This document shows positions 8,866 to 19,798 of a DNA stretch of 64,000 nt, one piece after another (position 1 is the first letter of the stretch; each line of letters begins with the position of its first letter). Origin of the DNA: CAVYPR01 sp963770505 (GTDB taxonomy: Bacteria; Actinomycetota; Acidimicrobiia; Acidimicrobiales; RAAP-2). The notes under the pieces are model-generated. The model was not told where the DNA came from. It made no database searches and saw only the letters and a list, made by a program, of their open reading frames with translations. The stretch is taken from NCBI GenBank assembly GCA_963770505.1, contig CAVYPR010000006.1, positions 124,001 through 188,000 of the forward strand, written 5' to 3'. A program made the position numbers and the translations under genes.

Positions 8866-9570
8866 CTAGGCCTCCGGGGCCGGCTCACGCAGGGTGTAGC
8901 CCACCAGCCGGATCGTGTGGATCAGCGGCGGGCCGAGCTTCTCGAGCTTCTTGCGGAGGTAGCTCACGTAGGTCTCCACCACGTTGGGCTCCCCGTCGAA
9001 GTCGTAGTGCCAGACATGGTCGAGGATCTGGGGCTTGGACAGCACCCGACGCGGGTTGAGCAGGAAATAGCGCAGCAGGTTGAACTCGGTGGCCGTGAGC
9101 TGGATGGGGATCCCGGCCCGGCGAACCTCATGGGTGCCCTCGTCCAGCTCAACGTCGCTGAAGCGCAGCACGCCGTCGTCCTCGTCGCCGAGGGACCGGC
9201 GGAGGATGACCCGGATGCGGGCGATCAGCTCGGCCAGTGAGAACGGCTTGGTGACGTAGTCGTCGCCACCCACGGTGAGGCCGGTCAACTTGTCGTCGAG
9301 CGCGTCTCGGGCGGTGAGGAAGACCACCGGCACCCGGATGCCGTCGGCCCGGAGCCGCCGGGTTACCTCGATCCCGTCCAGGTCGGGCAGCATCACGTCG
9401 AGGACGATCAGATCCGGGGTCCGTTCCTGGGCGGCGGCGAGCGCCGACCGGCCGTTGGTCGCCTCCTCGACGTCGAATCCCTCGTAGCGGAGCGACGTGG
9501 CCACCGAGTCCACGATGGACGGCTCGTCGTCCACCACCAGAATCCGGCGCTGATGGTCTTGTTCGGCCAC
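8866..9570 (-). CDS. OmpR/PhoB-family response regulator
   Basis: DNA-binding response regulator of 234 residues. The receiver domain has the acidic pair D14/D15, phospho-acceptor D58 (VLDVMLPD), a conserved Thr in FLTARD and K108 (VTKPF). A C-terminal winged helix ends in the typical VRLVGYTLREP. The frame is open further upstream to 9708, but GTG 9570 is preferred because a perfect AGGAGG lies 7 bases before it and the receiver domain begins at once. The partner kinase follows without a gap. Possible targets include its own operon and the large exported-protein gene at 10227, though no operator was identified. Confidence 0.94.
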   Translation of the reverse strand: MAEQDHQRRILVVDDEPSIVDSVATSLRYEGFDVEEATNGRSALAAAQERTPDLIVLDVMLPDLDGIEVTRRLRADGIRVPVVFLTARDALDDKLTGLTVGGDDYVTKPFSLAELIARIRVILRRSLGDEDDGVLRFSDVELDEGTHEVRRAGIPIQLTATEFNLLRYFLLNPRRVLSKPQILDHVWHYDFDGEPNVVETYVSYLRKKLEKLGPPLIHTIRLVGYTLREPAPEA

Positions 9571-10226
9571 CTGACCACCTCCTGTGGCCAGGATCGCACG
9601 TCCCCCTCCCCGCCCGCTGTGCACGACCTGTGAACTGGCTGTGAGGGTCGGGCGGTGGCCCCGCCTGTTCGCGCCGGGATCAGTCCTGACGAAACGCTTC
9701 CAGGACACCCCTGATCTTCCGGACGCATGCCGGACACCGCTGGGAAGTCGTCACGGTCCTTCACGACACGGAGTGCGAGGGGTGACTCGTGTTTTCCCGG
9801 GCGGTCCGGCGAGAGGCCACCCGCCCTGCGCCGACCGCGACGGTGGTCCAGCCGCAATCCCGCAGCGGGCGAGCACCCTCCGCGGCTGCGGAGCGTCGCC
9901 TCTGGGCCGAGGGCATCGAGGTGACCCTCCCCGCGGCTCGGCGTCACCACGGAAGCAGGCACACACGGTCCACCGCGGTGATCTCCCAGACTTCGGCACG
10001 GCGGTCGAATCCGGTTGTTCGCTCGCTCACCTTCTGACGGCGATTCCATCGGCACCCGACCGGCCGCCGTGCCCGACGGTGCAGCTTCGGTGGCACACCC
10101 TCCATCGTCGAGCAGCGAACCTCCACCGGGTCGGGACGTTGGACCCTAGGAGGAGCATGCTCACGGGCGTAGGTTCCGGCGTAGGAGCGCTATGGCGGTG
10201 ACAGCGACCACAACCGGAGGTGGGCA
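9571..10226. other. 656-bp divergent intergenic region, no gene seen
   Basis: This stretch separates the response regulator (minus) from the giant repeat-protein gene (plus). The open frames within it have no family features and are judged spurious. An SD element GGAGG at 10216-10220 precedes the ATG at 10227. I looked for a tRNA, a c-di-GMP riboswitch core and an IS end and saw none. The length leaves room for a long 5-prime leader. Confidence 0.5.
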
Positions 10227-13200
10227 ATGGGCGGAACAAAGCTCTCAAACTCAAGGGGTCCCACGTGGGCCAGGCGCGTCTTCGGCGTCGCGGCCGCATC
10301 GGCACTGGCCCTGCCGATCATGGCGGCGGCGCTCAGCGGGGTCCCGGCTGCCGCCGTGCCGTCGGCGAACCTCGCCGGCACCATCTACCAGTCAAACGGC
10401 ACAGCGGCAGCCCACAGCCAAGTGAACGCCTGCCAGACAGGCCACCCCGACTGTGTAGGCAGCAGCAGCACAACAACAGGTCATTACCAGCTCACACTCT
10501 CGCCCGGCAGCTGGACCGTCATCGCCGACCCTCCTACCAGTGACGACGTGGACGCCCCGACCCCGGTGACCGTCACAGTGAACACAAGCGGGGCCGTGAC
10601 CAGGTGCGCGGGAGCGGGCTGCGGCGGCACCCCTCCGACCGTCGACATCCACCTTCAGAAGGCCAATCTCAGCGGGACCGTCTACCAGTCCAACGGCACA
10701 CCGGCGGCGAACACCCAGGTCTCCGCCTGCCAGTCGAACCAGCCCAATTGCCAGAACGTGAACACCGGCTCCTCGGGCCACTACGGATTCGACGTCTCAC
10801 CCGGCACCTGGAACGTGAACGCCAACGCGCCCTCTGGTGACAGCGCCGACACCTCGACGTCGGTGACGGTCACCGTGAACACAAGCGGCGTGGTGACCGC
10901 GTGTACGGGAGCAGGCTGCGGCGCCACCCTTCCGACCGTCGACATCCACCTGCAAAAGGCCAATCTAAGCGGCACCGTCTGGAAGTCCAACGGAACACCG
11001 GCAGCGAACGTCCAAGTCAATGCATGCCAAACAGGCCAGCCGAACTGTTCGGGCGCCAACACCGACACGACAGGCCACTACCGTCTCGCCCTCACGCCTG
11101 GCTCCTGGAGGGTGTCCGCCAGCCCGCCGTCAGGTGACACAGTCGACGCGAGGACGACGGTCACCGTCACCGTGGGTACAGGCGGCGTGGTGACCGGGTG
11201 CTCGGGCGCCGGATGCGGCGGCACGCTTCCGACGGTCGACATCCACCTGCAGAAGGCCAATCTCAGCGGGACCGTCTACGAGTCGAACGGCACACCGGCG
11301 GCGAACACCCAGGTCTTCGCCAACCCACAGGTCGGTGGCACCGGTACAAGCACCAACACGAACATGGCGGGCCACTACGGCCTTGCGCTCTCCCCTGGCA
11401 CCTGGAATGTCTCGGCAAACCCCCCGGCGGGTGACACCGCGGACGGCACGACGTCGGTGACCGTGACCGTGAACCCGAGCGGTGTGGTGACCGGGTGCAC
11501 CGGTGCGGGATGCGGCGGGATCCTTCCGGCCGTCGATATCCACCTGCAGCGGCCCAACGTGAGCGGCACCGTCTACGAGTCGAGTGGCACACCGGCGCCC
11601 AACACCCAGGTCTCGGCCAACCCACAGGTCGGCGGCTCCGGGACTGGGACCAACACCGACATGTCCGGGCACTATGGCCTCCTTCTCTCACCTGGGACCT
11701 GGAACGTCACCGCCAACGCGCCCTCGGCAGACACCATCGACGCCAGGACGTCGGTCACGGTCACGGTGAACACAAGCGGCGTGGTGACCAAGTGCACAGG
11801 TGCAGGCTGCGGCGGTACCCCGCCGACGGTCGACATCCACTTGCAGAAGGCCAACCTCTCGGGGACCGTCTACGAGTCGAACGGCACACCGGCGGCGAAC
11901 ACCCAGGTCTTCGCCAACCCACAGCTCGGCGGGTCCGGCACCGGGACCAACACCGACATGGCCGGCCGCTACCAGCTCTCCCTCTCGCCGGGAAGCTGGT
12001 ACGTCACCGCCAGCTCCCCAATGGGTGACACAACCGACGCCACGACGTCGGTGCTCGTCACCATCAACACAGGCGGCGTGGTGACCAAGTGCACAGGTGC
12101 AGGCTGCGGCGGCACCCCTCCGACGGTCGACATCCACCTGCAGAAGGCCAACCTGGCCGGCACCGTCTTCCAGTCGAACGGCACACCGGCGGCGAACACC
12201 CAGGTCTCGGCCAACCCCGAGGTCGGTGGCCTCGGCGCCAACACCAACACCGGCTTGTCGGGCAACTACCACCTCTCGCTCACTCCTGGCACCTGGAACG
12301 TCACGGCTAATGTTCCAATGGGCGACACCACCGACGCATTGACGTCGGTCACCGTCACGGTCGACACAAGCGGCGTGGTGACCAAGTGCACAGGTACGGG
12401 CTGCGGCGGCACCCCACCGACGGTCGACATACACCTGCAGAAGGCGAACCTCTCGGGCACCATCTTCCAGTCGAACGGCACACCGGCCTCTAACGCCAAT
12501 GTCTTTGTCAGCCCCGAGCATGGCGGCCAGGCAACGAGCACCAACACCAACATGTCCGGCGGCTACCGCCTGGTGATCAGCCCCGGGACCTGGATCGTCA
12601 ACGCGAATCCACCGTTCAGCGACGCCACAGACTCGCTCACGACGGTGACCGTCACAGTGAACACAAGCGGGGTGGTCACCAATTGCAACGGTGCAGGCTG
12701 CGGTGGCACGCTGCCCACCGTCGACATCCACCTGCAGAAGGCCAACGTCACTGGAACGGTCCGCCAGTCCAACGGCACACCGGCGAATGACTCCTCGGTC
12801 TCCGCGTGCCCCAAGGCCAACGGGGGCTGCGTCAGCGACTTCACCGGCACGAGCGGCCAGTACCACCTGAGCCTCACGGCCGGCACATGGACCCTTGTGG
12901 CAAGCGTGCCCTCGGGCGACACGGTCGACGGTCAGACGACGGTGGGCATCACCGTGAACACAAGCGGGGTCGTGACCAGTTGCTCCGGCGCGGGGTGCAC
13001 AGGGACCCCGCCTCCTGTCAACATCAAGCTCCAAGTGGCCAACGTCAGCGGGACCGTCCACGAGTCCAACGGGAGCCCGGCCATGGCCACGGGGGTCTTC
13101 GCCTGCCAGAAGAGCGGCTTCACCTGCGTCAACTCATCCACCGACATGTCCGGCCACTACACGCTGGTCCTTTCCCCGGGGACCTGGGCACTCAGCGCCA

Positions 13201-16200
13201 ATCCCCCAGGCGGTGACACCACCGACGCGACCACGAACGTCACCATCACAGTGAACACAAGCGGGACGGTGACCACCTGCACCGGGGCAGGGTGCACAGG
13301 GACCCCACCACCGCTCAACATCAAGCTCCAGGTGGCCAACGTCAGCGGAACCGTCCACCAGTCCAACGGGAGCGTGGCCGCCAACGCCGGCATCTCCGTC
13401 TGCCCGCAGGGTGGAAACACCTGCTCGGCCACGATGACCGACTCGACCGGCGGCTACCGCCTCGCCCTGTCCCCGGGGAATTGGACACTCAAGGTCGGCC
13501 CGCCGGCCGGCGACACGGCCGACTCGACAACCACGGTGGTCGTGGTGGTGAACGCCGAAGGCGTCGTCATCGGCTGCTCGGGCACGGGTTGCACAGGCAC
13601 CCCGCCCCCGGTGAACATCAAGCTGCAGGTCCCCAGCATCACGGGGAAGGTGACGGCAAAGGGCTCGCCGCTGGCCGGCGCCTGCGTCGCCGCCTTCCCG
13701 GTGGGCAGCACAAGCTTCGCGGCCTTCGCCGTGACGAACACAGCCGGTTCCTACGCCATCCCGTCCCTCACCCCGGGAAGCTACGACGTCACGTTCGTCT
13801 TCACAGGGGAAGGCGGCTTCTGCCACGGTGGGGACTACACGACCCAGTGGTGGAACGACAAGGCCTCCAAGGGCTCGGCGACAGTGGTGTCCGTCACCGC
13901 CGGCAAGACCACCCCGACAATCAGCGCCACAGCCGCCACCGCGCCTCCGGTCGGGGGGATTTCGGGAACGGTCACCGCCAAATGCCACCGGGTATCCCGC
14001 CGGCGGCATCTGCGTGACCGCCTACGGGACAGCACTGGGCTCGCCCGTCCCGTACCAGGGGCTCACCGGACCTACAGGCAATTACGTGATCTCAAATCTT
14101 CCACCAGGCAACTACAGGGTCGCCTTCCAGACGGCGCGTCTCTGCCACGCAGGGACAACCGGTAACTACGCCACGCAGTGGTACTCGGACGTGGCCACAC
14201 AGAGCAGCGCCGAGACGGTGACGGTGACAGCCAACAAGGTCACGACAGGGATCGACGCGGCCATGCTCCCCGGTGGGGTCGTCAAGGGGACCGTCACCAC
14301 AGCCGTCAAGGGACAGGGCTTGACCAACGCGTGCGTCGAAGCGGTGCCGGTCGGGAGCGACACTCCGGTCGACTTCATCACAGCACTGCCGTCGAGCGGG
14401 TCCTACTCGATGACAGGACTGGCGGCCGGCAGCTACGACATCGAGTTCTCGACAGCCCTCACCGGTCCGACAAGGGACAAGGGCAACTGCGGCTCCGAGG
14501 CCTTCGCCATCCAGTGGTGGAACCACCAGCCCACACGGACATCGGCCACGGCGGTGAAGGTCACACCCGGGTCGACAGTCACGACGATCGACGCCGCGCT
14601 CTTCCCGGCGATCCCTCCGCCACCGGCCACGTCGACCAGCCACGCGAGCGGCTCTTCCACCACACGGACAGGCACGGTCAAGGCTGACACAACCACAGCG
14701 AAGGTGACCGCGCAGGCCACCGGCATCGGCGCCGTGACGGTCGCCAAGTACGGCTCGAACCCCACGACAGGCTCGCTGTCCAACGGATCAGACGAGTACT
14801 TCGACGTGAAGGTCTCTGGGTCACGCTCCTTCACATCGCTCGCCGTCACGGACTGCGGGCTTAACGGCGGGGACACCCTCTACTGGTGGACGGGCTCCGC
14901 CTACAAGCCGGTGTCGCCAGCCGCCACGCCAGGCCCCCCGGGGTGTCTGACCTTCACGGCGAGCGCGACGTCGTCGCCCAGTCTGACAGCGCTCACCGGC
15001 ACGATCTTCGCCGTCGCTTCGGCCGTTGTTCCGGCCAGGCCCACAGCGCCGACGGCCAAGCCGGGGAACACCCAGGTCACCGTCACATGGCAGGCACCGA
15101 CAACAGGCGGGAGCTCGATCACCTCCTACAAGGTGACCAGCTCGCCCGGGACAAAGTTCTGCACATGGAGCTCGGGACCCCTTACCTGTACGGTGCTCGG
15201 GCTCTCCAACGGTACGAAGTACACCTTCACTGTGACGGCCCACAACTCCGTCGGGACAGGCCCCGCGTCGGCGGCTTCGAACGGCGTCGTCCCGAGGAGC
15301 ACACCGTCGATCACGACCACGACGCTCCCCGCGGCCACCGTGGGTACCAGGTACTCGAGCCAGGTCGTCGTGAGCGGAGGCACTTCGCCCTTCAAGTGGT
15401 CGATCTCCTCGGGAGGGCTTCCCCCCGGCCTCAGGCTCAACGCGACAACCGGCGCCATCACGGGCACACCCACGCCGGCAGTCTCGACAGCCCCCTACAC
15501 AGCGACCTACACCTTCGCCGTCACCGTGAACGACGCCAACACACTGCACAGTTCCAAGACACTCAGGATCACCGTGACGTCGACTGGGAAGCCGGTCATC
15601 ACCACGTCGTCCCTCCCTGCGGGAACGGTCGGCAGCCAATACTCGGCGCAGCTCGCGGTCAAGCTCAGCAACGCGCCCTTCGCGTGGTCCGTCGTCTCGG
15701 GAACCCTCCCGGCCGGCCTGAGCCTTGATGCGACAACCGGCGCCATCTCAGGGGTTCCGACCTCGGCCACCACGGCCGGCCTCACCTTCAAGGTGATCGG
15801 GGGCAACAAGCTGTCGACGACCGCCTCGCTCCCCCTCACCGTCAACGCCGCCCCGGCGGCCCACACCTCGGGCTACGACCTGGTCGGTTCCGACGGCGGG
15901 GTCTTCGTCTTCTCCCCGCCGGGGACCAGCGGCGGCTTCTACGGCTCGCTCCCGGGGCTGCACATCAGCGTCCACAACATCGTGGGCATGGTGCCCACCG
16001 CCACCGACCAGGGCTACTTCCTGGTGGGATCCGACGGCGGGGTCTTCGCCTTCGGGAACGCCCCCTTCCTGGGCTCGCTCCCGGAGTTGGGGGTGACCCC
16101 CAGCCAACCCATCAGCGGGTTGGTGGCGACCGGGACAGACGGGGGCTACTTCCTGGTCGGCAAGGACGGCGGGGTCTTCGCCTTCGGCAACGCCCCCTTC

Positions 16201-16650
16201 CTGGGTTCGCTCCCGGGCATCGGGGTGCACCGTGACGACATCATCGGCATCGCGGCCACCCCCTCGGGCGACGGCTACTGGCTGGTGGCTGCCACAGGCA
16301 CCGTCTACGGCTTCGGGGCCGCCCAGACCCTGGGCTCGGCGACCGGGACCTCCTCACCGGTATCGGCCATCGCCGGGACCCCCGACGGAGGTGGCTACTG
16401 GATCGTCACGCAGAACGGCGCTATCTACCCCTTCGGCGACGCCAGGAGCTTCGGCACACTGCCCACCCTCGGGGTCTCGCCGGCCCTGCCCGTCATCGGG
16501 GTCGTCCACACCGCCGACACAGCCGGCTACTGGTTGATCGGCGCCGACGGAGGCATCTTCGCCTTCGGGGACGCCGGGTTCGTGGGGTCGCTCCCCGGGG
16601 TCGGGGTGCACGTCACGAACATCGTGGGAGCGGTGCCGACGCTGAGCTGA
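10227..16650 (+). CDS. Giant secreted repeat protein with carboxypeptidase-regulatory-like, FN3, Ig-like and C-terminal propeller-like repeats
   Basis: Predicted surface protein of about 2140 residues once one frameshift is repaired. ATG 10227 has a good SD and is followed by a signal peptide (hydrophobic core AAASALALPIMAAAL, likely cleavage after AAAV). Eleven 99-residue units follow, each starting N-L/V-SGTV and containing GHYxLxLSPGTW and VTVTVNTSGVV, like CarboxypepD-regulatory/SpaA-type beta-sandwiches. Three divergent units, an FN3 domain (about 15030-15300), two putative Ig modules (about 15307-15850) and six GYxLVGxDGGVFAFG repeats end the protein. The frame breaks at 13980-13982 (AAA): reading AA restores VTANATGYPAGG and the rest of the unit. 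I infer an assembly or sequencing error, or a recent mutation. Repeat cysteines (GAGCGG) may form disulfides. No cell-wall anchor is seen. Confidence 0.85.
10368..13634 (+). repeat. Eleven tandem 297-bp (99-residue) coding repeats
   Basis: Unit starts fall at 10368, 10665, 10962, 11259, 11556, 11853, 12150, 12447, 12744, 13041 and 13338, an exact 297-bp step. The next start at 13635 opens a divergent unit. Units 4-8 share the variant ANPxxGG in place of the CQxxxPxC-type insert of units 1-3, which suggests block duplications. No indel between units has changed the period. Confidence 0.92.
13980..13982 (+). other. Frameshift site in the giant repeat protein
   Basis: The upstream frame degenerates to Arg-rich nonsense after VTAKC, while the +1 frame continues the repeat pattern as TGYPAGGICV. 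Removing one A from the AAA run joins them cleanly. Confidence 0.85.
15871..16650 (+). repeat. Six GYxLVGSDGGVFAFG-type C-terminal repeats
   Basis: Six units of about 40-47 residues, each opening with G-Y-aromatic-L-V/I and containing DGGVFAFG and a GSLP-type turn. I know this pattern from the C-termini of exported actinobacterial proteins, and it suggests a beta-propeller. Six blades are visible; the first is variant (VFVFSPPG). Confidence 0.75.
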
Positions 16651-16676
16651 CCCGGAAACACGCGGCCCTCGGTGTG

Positions 16677-16716
16677 ACCGGCCCCGTTCCCGACCGGCGC
16701 GGGAGGCGGGGCCGGT
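16677..16716. terminator. Hairpin between convergent genes
   Basis: Ten-base arms ACCGGCCCCG (16677-16686) and CGGGGCCGGT (16707-16716) enclose a 20-base GC-rich loop. It lies between the stops at 16650 (plus) and 16765 (minus), so it could end both transcripts. Confidence 0.55.
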
Positions 16717-16764
16717 TCGCCGTCCCTCGGCCGAGCCCTCCGTCCGCCGGCGCCACGGCCGGCG

Positions 16765-17898
16765 TCAGGATCGGCCGAGCTGCGCCTCGCGCTGGCGGGT
16801 GGTCGAGTGGACCGGGTCCTTGTCGAACTGGGGCAGCACGTGCTTGCCGAAGGTCTCCACGGCCTCAAGGCAGGTCTCCCGCTCGATCGACGAGGAGAGC
16901 ATCCCGAAGGCCAGCTGGTCGGCCCCGGTGTCGGCGAAGACCTGGACGCTGCGGGCCACCTCCTCGGGATCGCCGATGGCCACCGCGCCGCTCTCGATCA
17001 TGGCCTCGACGTGCTCGGGCGTGGCCGCGGGGATGGTCGCGGGCCACTCGGGGATCCCCTTGGGGCGGGGGAAGGTGTCGAGGTAGCGGAAGACCAGGCT
17101 CAGGTGGAAGTTGGAGTCGGCGTCGAGGAACGCCTGGCGGGCCCGGGCCCCGTCCTCCATGCACAGCATCTGGGAGGTGATCATCACGTTGTTGTTGACG
17201 TAGGCGCCCACCGGGTCGGTGCAGTCCTCGATCATCTCCTTGTACTTGGCGATGAGCGGGGTCAGCACCTGGGGCGGGGTGAAGGCGAAGCACAGGACCC
17301 CCACCCCGAGCCGGGCCGCCAGCTCGAAGGTGCTGGGGCTGCCGGCGGCCATCCAGAGCGGGGGGTGGGGCTGGGTGTAGGGCTTGGGCAGGACGTTGCG
17401 CTCGGGCATGGAGAAGAAGCGCCCCTCGTGGGAGTAGGTGGAGTCCTTCCACATCGAGATGATGGCGGGCAGGGTCTCGGCGACCATCTCCCGGGTGATC
17501 TCGGGGTCCTCAATGCCGAAGCCGCGCTGCTCGGTGGTGGACGAGCCGCGGCCGGTGCCGAACTCGAACCGGCCCTCGCTCAGGTGGTCGAGCATGGCCA
17601 CCCGCTCGGCGATGCGGGCCGGGTGGTTGGCGGGAGGGGTGATATTGAAGATGCCCGACCCCATGTGGATGTTGGACGTCTTGGCCGCGCAGAAGGAGAG
17701 GAACGACTCGGAGTCCGACAGGTGCGAGTAGTCGGTCAGGAAGTGGTGCTCCGAGGCCCAGCTGTACTTGATGCCGGCGGCGTCGGAGGCCACCACGAAG
17801 GCCACCTCGTCCATGATCCGGTCGTGCTCGGCGGCCGCCCCGTGGGCCTCCCGGTACCGGGGGAGGATGCTGACGGCGTTGAAGATCCCGAACTCCAT
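16765..17898 (-). CDS. LLM-class (luciferase-like) flavin/F420-dependent oxidoreductase
   Basis: Predicted cytosolic oxidoreductase of 377 residues with the luciferase-like TIM-barrel signature: start MEFGIFN, then ASEHHFLTDY, LDHLSEGRFEFGTGRG and PHPPLWMAAGSP. ATG 17898 is preferred because the upstream part of the frame is Arg-rich and crosses the divergent promoter region. Members use FMN or F420 as hydride carrier; the window also encodes F420 synthesis, so F420 is possible. It is divergent from the acyl-CoA ligase gene with a KstR-like motif between them, so it may belong to the steroid regulon. The substrate is unknown. Confidence 0.85.
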   Translation of the reverse strand: MEFGIFNAVSILPRYREAHGAAAEHDRIMDEVAFVVASDAAGIKYSWASEHHFLTDYSHLSDSESFLSFCAAKTSNIHMGSGIFNITPPANHPARIAERVAMLDHLSEGRFEFGTGRGSSTTEQRGFGIEDPEITREMVAETLPAIISMWKDSTYSHEGRFFSMPERNVLPKPYTQPHPPLWMAAGSPSTFELAARLGVGVLCFAFTPPQVLTPLIAKYKEMIEDCTDPVGAYVNNNVMITSQMLCMEDGARARQAFLDADSNFHLSLVFRYLDTFPRPKGIPEWPATIPAATPEHVEAMIESGAVAIGDPEEVARSVQVFADTGADQLAFGMLSSSIERETCLEAVETFGKHVLPQFDKDPVHSTTRQREAQLGRS

Positions 17899-17978
17899 GG
17901 CGCTCCGGCTCCTGCGATCGGCGCCCCGAGACCGCTCCCGGAGGCAGTGCGGCGACGGTAGCACCCGTTCGGCTAAAT

Positions 17979-17992
17979 TGCAACGTGTTCCA
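17979..17992 (+). promoter_or_regulatory. KstR-type operator motif, perfect match
   Basis: TGCAACGTGTTCCA fits the published mycobacterial KstR consensus TnnAACnnGTTnnA at every fixed position. It lies in the 139-bp region between the divergent LLM and acyl-CoA ligase genes, 46 bases before the ligase GTG. KstR is a TetR-family repressor released by steroid CoA thioesters; no kstR gene is in the window. Confidence 0.65.
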
Positions 17993-18037
17993 GAAACGAG
18001 CGCGTCGTCCCTGCTCGACGTCGTAGGAGGGTTGCCC

Positions 18038-19708
18038 GTGGCTGCAGAGACCGTCGCCCAGCTGGTGGCGCAGCGGGCGGACGACCCCCGACCGGGGCTC
18101 CTCACCGCGGCGCGCAGCTACTCCCACGCCGAGGTGGTGGCGCAGGCGGCGGTGCGCGCCGCCTGGCTGGCCGAGCGGCGGGTCCCGGGCCCGTTCCACC
18201 TGGCCCTCCTCCTCGACAACGAGGCCGAGCACGTGCTGTGGCTCCAGGCGGCGGCCCTGGCCGGGGCGGTGGTCGTGGGGGCCAACCCGACGCACCGCGG
18301 CGACGAGCTGGCCCGCGACCTCACCCACACCGACTGCCAGCTGCTCGTCACCTCGACCGCCCACCTGCTCCTGGTCGCCGGCCGCCGGCTGGGCGACGCG
18401 CTGGGCACCGTGGAGGAGGCGAACCCCCGCCTCCTCGTGGTGGACGACCCCGCGGCCGAAGGGGCCCTCGCCCCCTACGCCGGGGCGGGGGTTCCCGACG
18501 CCGCCCAGGGCATCGGCCCCGACGACCTCGGCTACCTCCTGTTCACCTCGGGGACCTCGGGGGCGCCCAAGGCCTGCCGCTGCACCCAGGGCAGGCTGGC
18601 CCGGATCGGGGCGATCGTGGCCCAGATGTTCTCCCTCACCGCCGAGGACGTCTGCTATCTCTCCATGCCCCTCTTCCACTCCAACGCCCTCATGGCCGGG
18701 TGGGGCCCGGCCCTGGCCGCCGGCTCGGCGGTCGCCCTCCCCACGGGTGGGCGGTTCTCAGCCTCGGGGTTCCTGCCCGACGTCCGCCGGTTCGGTGCCA
18801 CCTACTTCAACTACGTGGGCAAGCCCCTCGCCTACGTGCTGGCCACGCCCGAGCGCCCCGACGACGCCGACAACCCGCTGGTGCGGGGGTTCGGCAACGA
18901 GGGCGGCCGGGACGACGTGGAGCGGTTCGCCGCCCGCTTCGGCTGCTCGGTCACCGACGCCTACGGCTCCACCGAGGGCGGAGCGGTCGTCGCCCGCACC
19001 CCCGACACCCCGCCGGGGGCGCTGGGCCGGGCCTCGGAGGGGACGGTCGTGCTCGACCCGGCGACGGGCGCCGAGTGCCCACCGGCGCGCTTCGACGACC
19101 GGGGCCGGCTCCTCAACGCCTCCGAGGCCATCGGCGAGCTGGTGAGCCGGGACGGGGCGTCGGGCTTCGAGGGCTACTGGCGCAACGACGAGGCCGAGCA
19201 GGCCCGCCTGCGCGAGGGCTGGTACTGGACCGGCGACCTCGCGTACCGCGACGAGGCCGGGTTCTTCTACTTCGCCGGCCGGGACCACGACTGGCTGCGG
19301 GTGGATGGGGAGAACTTCGCCGCCGCCCCGGTGGAGCGGATCCTCGAGCGCCACCCCGACGTGGTGCTGGCCGCCGTCTTCGCCGTCCCCGACGCCGTGG
19401 TCGGCGACCAGGCCATGGCCGCCCTCCAGCTGCGGCCCGGGGCCCCACCGTTCGATCCCGGGGAGTTCGCCGGCTTCCTCTCCACCCAGGGGGACCTCGG
19501 CACCAAGTGGAGCCCGCGCTACGTGCGGGTCTGCGACGTGCTGCCGGTCACCGCCACCAACAAGATCCTGAAGCGCGCCTTGCGGGCCGAGCGCTGGCAC
19601 TGCGCGGACCCGGTGTGGTGGCGCCCCGACCCGGCGGCCCCCTATGCCCGCCTCGGTGCCGACGACGTGGCCGACCTCGACGCGGCGACCGCCACACGCC
19701 CGATCTGA
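18038..19708 (+). CDS. Acyl-CoA synthetase, FadD17-like
   Basis: ATP-dependent acyl-CoA ligase of 556 residues in the ANL superfamily; it adenylates a carboxylate and transfers it to CoA. GTG 18038 is preferred because AGGAGG sits 7 bases upstream. Visible motifs are the P-loop LLFTSGTSGAPK (about 168-180), YGSTEGG (about 308), YWTGDLAYRD (about 395) and the C-terminal lysine motif TNKILKRAL (about 507). Size and cluster context resemble mycobacterial FadD17, which activates shortened sterol side chains. That assignment is inference; a general fatty-acid ligase is the alternative. It is controlled from a divergent promoter carrying a KstR-like site. Confidence 0.85.
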   Translation: MAAETVAQLVAQRADDPRPGLLTAARSYSHAEVVAQAAVRAAWLAERRVPGPFHLALLLDNEAEHVLWLQAAALAGAVVVGANPTHRGDELARDLTHTDCQLLVTSTAHLLLVAGRRLGDALGTVEEANPRLLVVDDPAAEGALAPYAGAGVPDAAQGIGPDDLGYLLFTSGTSGAPKACRCTQGRLARIGAIVAQMFSLTAEDVCYLSMPLFHSNALMAGWGPALAAGSAVALPTGGRFSASGFLPDVRRFGATYFNYVGKPLAYVLATPERPDDADNPLVRGFGNEGGRDDVERFAARFGCSVTDAYGSTEGGAVVARTPDTPPGALGRASEGTVVLDPATGAECPPARFDDRGRLLNASEAIGELVSRDGASGFEGYWRNDEAEQARLREGWYWTGDLAYRDEAGFFYFAGRDHDWLRVDGENFAAAPVERILERHPDVVLAAVFAVPDAVVGDQAMAALQLRPGAPPFDPGEFAGFLSTQGDLGTKWSPRYVRVCDVLPVTATNKILKRALRAERWHCADPVWWRPDPAAPYARLGADDVADLDAATATRPI

Positions 19709-19731
19709 GGAGGCACTCGGTCTCGCCCGCG

Positions 19732-19749
19732 CCGCCCGAGAACGGGCGG
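19732..19749. terminator. Hairpin between convergent genes
   Basis: Perfect 7-bp arms CCGCCCG and CGGGCGG around an AGAA loop, between the ligase stop (19708) and the Ltp2-like stop (19799). It probably terminates in one or both directions. Confidence 0.65.
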
Positions 19750-19798
19750 GACCCCCACCTCCCCCGAGCGGCGCGCCGGGAGCGCGAAGGTGGCCGGG

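Noticed and set aside
10003..10012. GGTCGAATCC resembling a tRNA T-loop
   Set aside because: The flanking bases do not pair into a T-arm, and no acceptor or anticodon arm is present.
9571..10226. Riboswitch (c-di-GMP or cobalamin type) before the giant exported protein
   Set aside because: I looked for the conserved cores and paired arms and did not find them.
10368..13634. Regular spacing that could suggest a CRISPR array
   Set aside because: The 297-bp units are in-frame protein-coding repeats without short identical repeats and spacers.
13980..13982. Programmed frameshift in the repeat protein
   Set aside because: There is no slippery heptamer or following pseudoknot of note, and eight other breaks of the same type in unrelated genes make an error more likely.
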